In this document: positions 6,680 through 7,097 of the stretch, piece after piece
How positions within the stretch are numbered: position 1 is the first letter of the stretch
How the letters are laid out: each line of letters starts with the position of its first letter
Source of the DNA: Gemmatimonadota bacterium
GTDB taxonomy: Bacteria; Gemmatimonadota; Gemmatimonadetes; Gemmatimonadales; GWC2-71-9
DNA length: 7,097 nucleotides
Direction of reading: 5' to 3'
Assembly: GCA_016880225.1 (NCBI GenBank)
Contig: JAEHDT010000276.1
Coordinates: 1-7,097 of the forward strand
The notes under the pieces: generated by a model
Seen by the model: the letters and a program-made list of their open reading frames with translations, nothing else
Told to the model about the DNA's origin: nothing
Databases searched by the model: none
Translations under genes and position numbers: made by a program

Positions 6680-6865
6680 TTCTAGAACTGCTTCCTTTCG
6701 AAAACACACACACGCACGCCGCCGGTGGCTCATGCCACCGCGCTACAGCGTCACTCTCGTTTTGAACCTGGGGAATGAGACCGGGCGTGTGTACAGCGCC
6801 GGAACCCGCTCCTGAGCGGGACCGTCCTTCGGAAGGATGCCAGCTCGCGGTTCTGTGAACTACAA
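6680..6865 (-). promoter_or_regulatory. Candidate structured 5' leader of the helicase mRNA
   Basis: If the promoter-like element at 6899-6871 is used, the helicase mRNA would carry about 185 untranslated bases. These hold several hairpins: GTTC/GAAC at 6850-6860, TCCTT/AAGGA around CGG at 6825-6837, CCCGCTC/GAGCGGG at 6805-6820, an imperfect CCGG(G)CG/CGCCGG at 6781-6802, a small CGCT/AGCG at 6741-6750, and a 7-base-pair hairpin at 6723-6740. Then comes a GU-rich run (complement of the AC repeat at 6704-6713) and the AAGGAAG ribosome-binding site at 6697-6691. Long structured leaders are known for cold-shock RNA helicase genes such as csdA/deaD. I do not recognise an Rfam class here, and no open frame in this stretch looks like a gene. 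Confidence 0.4.
6723..6740 (-). promoter_or_regulatory. GC-rich hairpin with an ATG in its loop
   Basis: CGGTGGC (6723-6729) and GCCACCG (6734-6740) form seven perfect base pairs around a four-base loop. Read on the minus strand the loop is ATGA, and its ATG (6733-6731) is in frame with the helicase. It lies 43 bases before the chosen start and may insulate or modulate the ribosome-binding site. Confidence 0.5.
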
Positions 6866-6870
6866 GTCGT

Positions 6871-6899
6871 AAGCTAGTGGAGGCGCCCAGCTAAGTCAA
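6871..6899 (-). promoter_or_regulatory. Promoter-like element directed at the helicase gene
   Basis: On the minus strand, TTGACT (6899-6894) is followed after exactly 17 bases by TAGCTT (6876-6871). The -35 matches the sigma-70 consensus at five of six bases. The -10 has only three matches, but these are T1, A2 and T6, the three most important. The start of transcription would fall near 6864. Confidence 0.4.
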
Positions 6900-6944
6900 C
6901 GACGTCGCGGAACGGCGTCACGGAGAACCGTACCTACGTCTCAG

Positions 6945-6960
6945 CGTGACGCCGTTGCGC
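6945..6960 (+). repeat. 16-base repeat, copy 2 (centre of the long inverted repeat)
   Basis: CGTGACGCCGTTGCGC is identical to 5444-5459. Its inverse partner at 6907-6922 differs by one base (G6910). Together they form the inner palindrome of the long inverted repeat, so the same kind of palindromic unit lies on both sides of the helicase gene. Confidence 0.75.
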
Positions 6961-6967
6961 GACGTCG

Positions 6968-6996
6968 TTGACTTAGCTGGGCGCCTCCACTAGCTT
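6968..6996 (+). promoter_or_regulatory. Mirror-image promoter-like element directed out of the window
   Basis: This is the same TTGACT-17-TAGCTT element in the other arm of the inverted repeat, reading rightward. If active, it would transcribe 7003 onward through a near-copy of the helicase leader into a gene not visible here. Confidence 0.38.
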
Positions 6997-7097
6997 ACGA
7001 CTCGTAGTTCACAGAACCGCGAGCTGGCATCCTTCCGAAGGACGGTCCCGCTCAGGAGCGGGTTCCGGCGCTGTACACACGCCCGGTCTCATTCCCC

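Larger units (their letters stand above)
6770..7097. repeat. Long near-perfect inverted repeat, 2 x 153 bases, running to the window edge
   Basis: Every base i from 6770 to 6922 pairs with base 13867-i in 6945-7097, except two: A6864 against C7003, and G6910 against G6957. The centre (6923-6944) is 22 bases; even there CGTA (6929-6932) mirrors TACG (6935-6938), while GAGA and TCTC on either side match only when shifted by two. Because the window stops at 7097, the true outer end is unknown; base 6769 has no partner to test. No transposase frame or recognisable insertion-sequence end is visible. It could be a duplicated and inverted leader, a fold-back (MITE-like) element, or an assembly fold-back. 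Confidence 0.95.

Noticed and set aside
5540..6685. Open frame on the plus strand across the helicase gene
   Set aside because: Composition is Arg/His/Asp-rich shadow; all DEAD-box motifs are on the minus strand.
7060..7090. Resemblance to the 3' end of 16S rRNA (TGTACACAC followed by GCCCG, with TTCCGG before it)
   Set aside because: The invariant GTACACACCGCCCGT of the decoding site is broken by a missing C and neighbouring bases need several indels; no other 16S landmark is near. Probably coincidence.
6680..7097. Known riboswitch (TPP-, cobalamin- or c-di-GMP-like) in the helicase upstream region
   Set aside because: Isolated look-alike bits such as GAACCTG at 6764-6770 occur, but none of the conserved cores of these classes can be assembled.
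6770..7097. Insertion sequence with long terminal repeats or a CRISPR array
   Set aside because: No transposase frame lies between the arms (only 22 bases), and there are no regularly spaced direct repeats.

Overview
The window is about two-thirds G+C and densely packed, with short intergenic gaps. Its genes are those of a free-living, aerobic, fat- and peptide-degrading bacterium: a signal-peptide-bearing amidohydrolase, a long acyl-CoA dehydrogenase, type II citrate synthase and an RhlE-type RNA helicase. This mix and the codon use would fit an uncultured soil lineage such as Gemmatimonadota or Acidobacteriota. That placement is inference; no rRNA or other taxonomic marker is present.

Layout, left to right. 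(1) Minus strand, 1371 down to 1: an exported imidazolonepropionase/prolidase-like amidohydrolase, whose stop codon overlaps the GTG start of a second gene that leaves the window after 26 codons and also begins with a signal peptide. (2) Plus strand, 1457-3328: a 623-residue acyl-CoA dehydrogenase of the VLCAD-like long type, divergent from the amidohydrolase across an 85-base gap. (3) Minus strand, 4025-3363: a phosphoribosyltransferase-fold protein related to COG1926 whose PRPP loop looks degenerate. It converges on the dehydrogenase, with a GC-rich hairpin between the two stops. (4) Plus strand, 4086-5375: citrate synthase, divergent from the PRTase-like gene. The 48 bases between its ribosome-binding site and the neighbour's ATG form a nested inverted repeat. 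(5) Minus strand, 6679-5462: a DEAD-box RNA helicase, convergent with citrate synthase across a palindrome-rich spacer. (6) 6680-7097: a long non-coding stretch upstream of the helicase.

The metabolic genes fit together loosely: the dehydrogenase starts beta-oxidation and yields acetyl-CoA, which citrate synthase condenses with oxaloacetate. They are separate transcription units, so this is shared metabolism rather than an operon. The amidohydrolase and the gene after it form a small exported unit.

The most unusual part is the right end. From 6770 to the last base (7097) the sequence is one near-perfect inverted repeat: two 153-base arms differing at two positions, around a 22-base centre. 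Each arm carries several small hairpins and one promoter-like TTGACT-17-TAGCTT element pointing outward. On the helicase side this would give a structured mRNA leader of about 185 bases. The other arm would give an almost identical leader to whatever lies beyond the window. The centre of this repeat shares an exact 16-base segment with the palindromic spacer just behind the helicase stop, so the helicase gene is bracketed by related palindromic elements. An assembly fold-back at a contig end is the main alternative and has to be excluded first.
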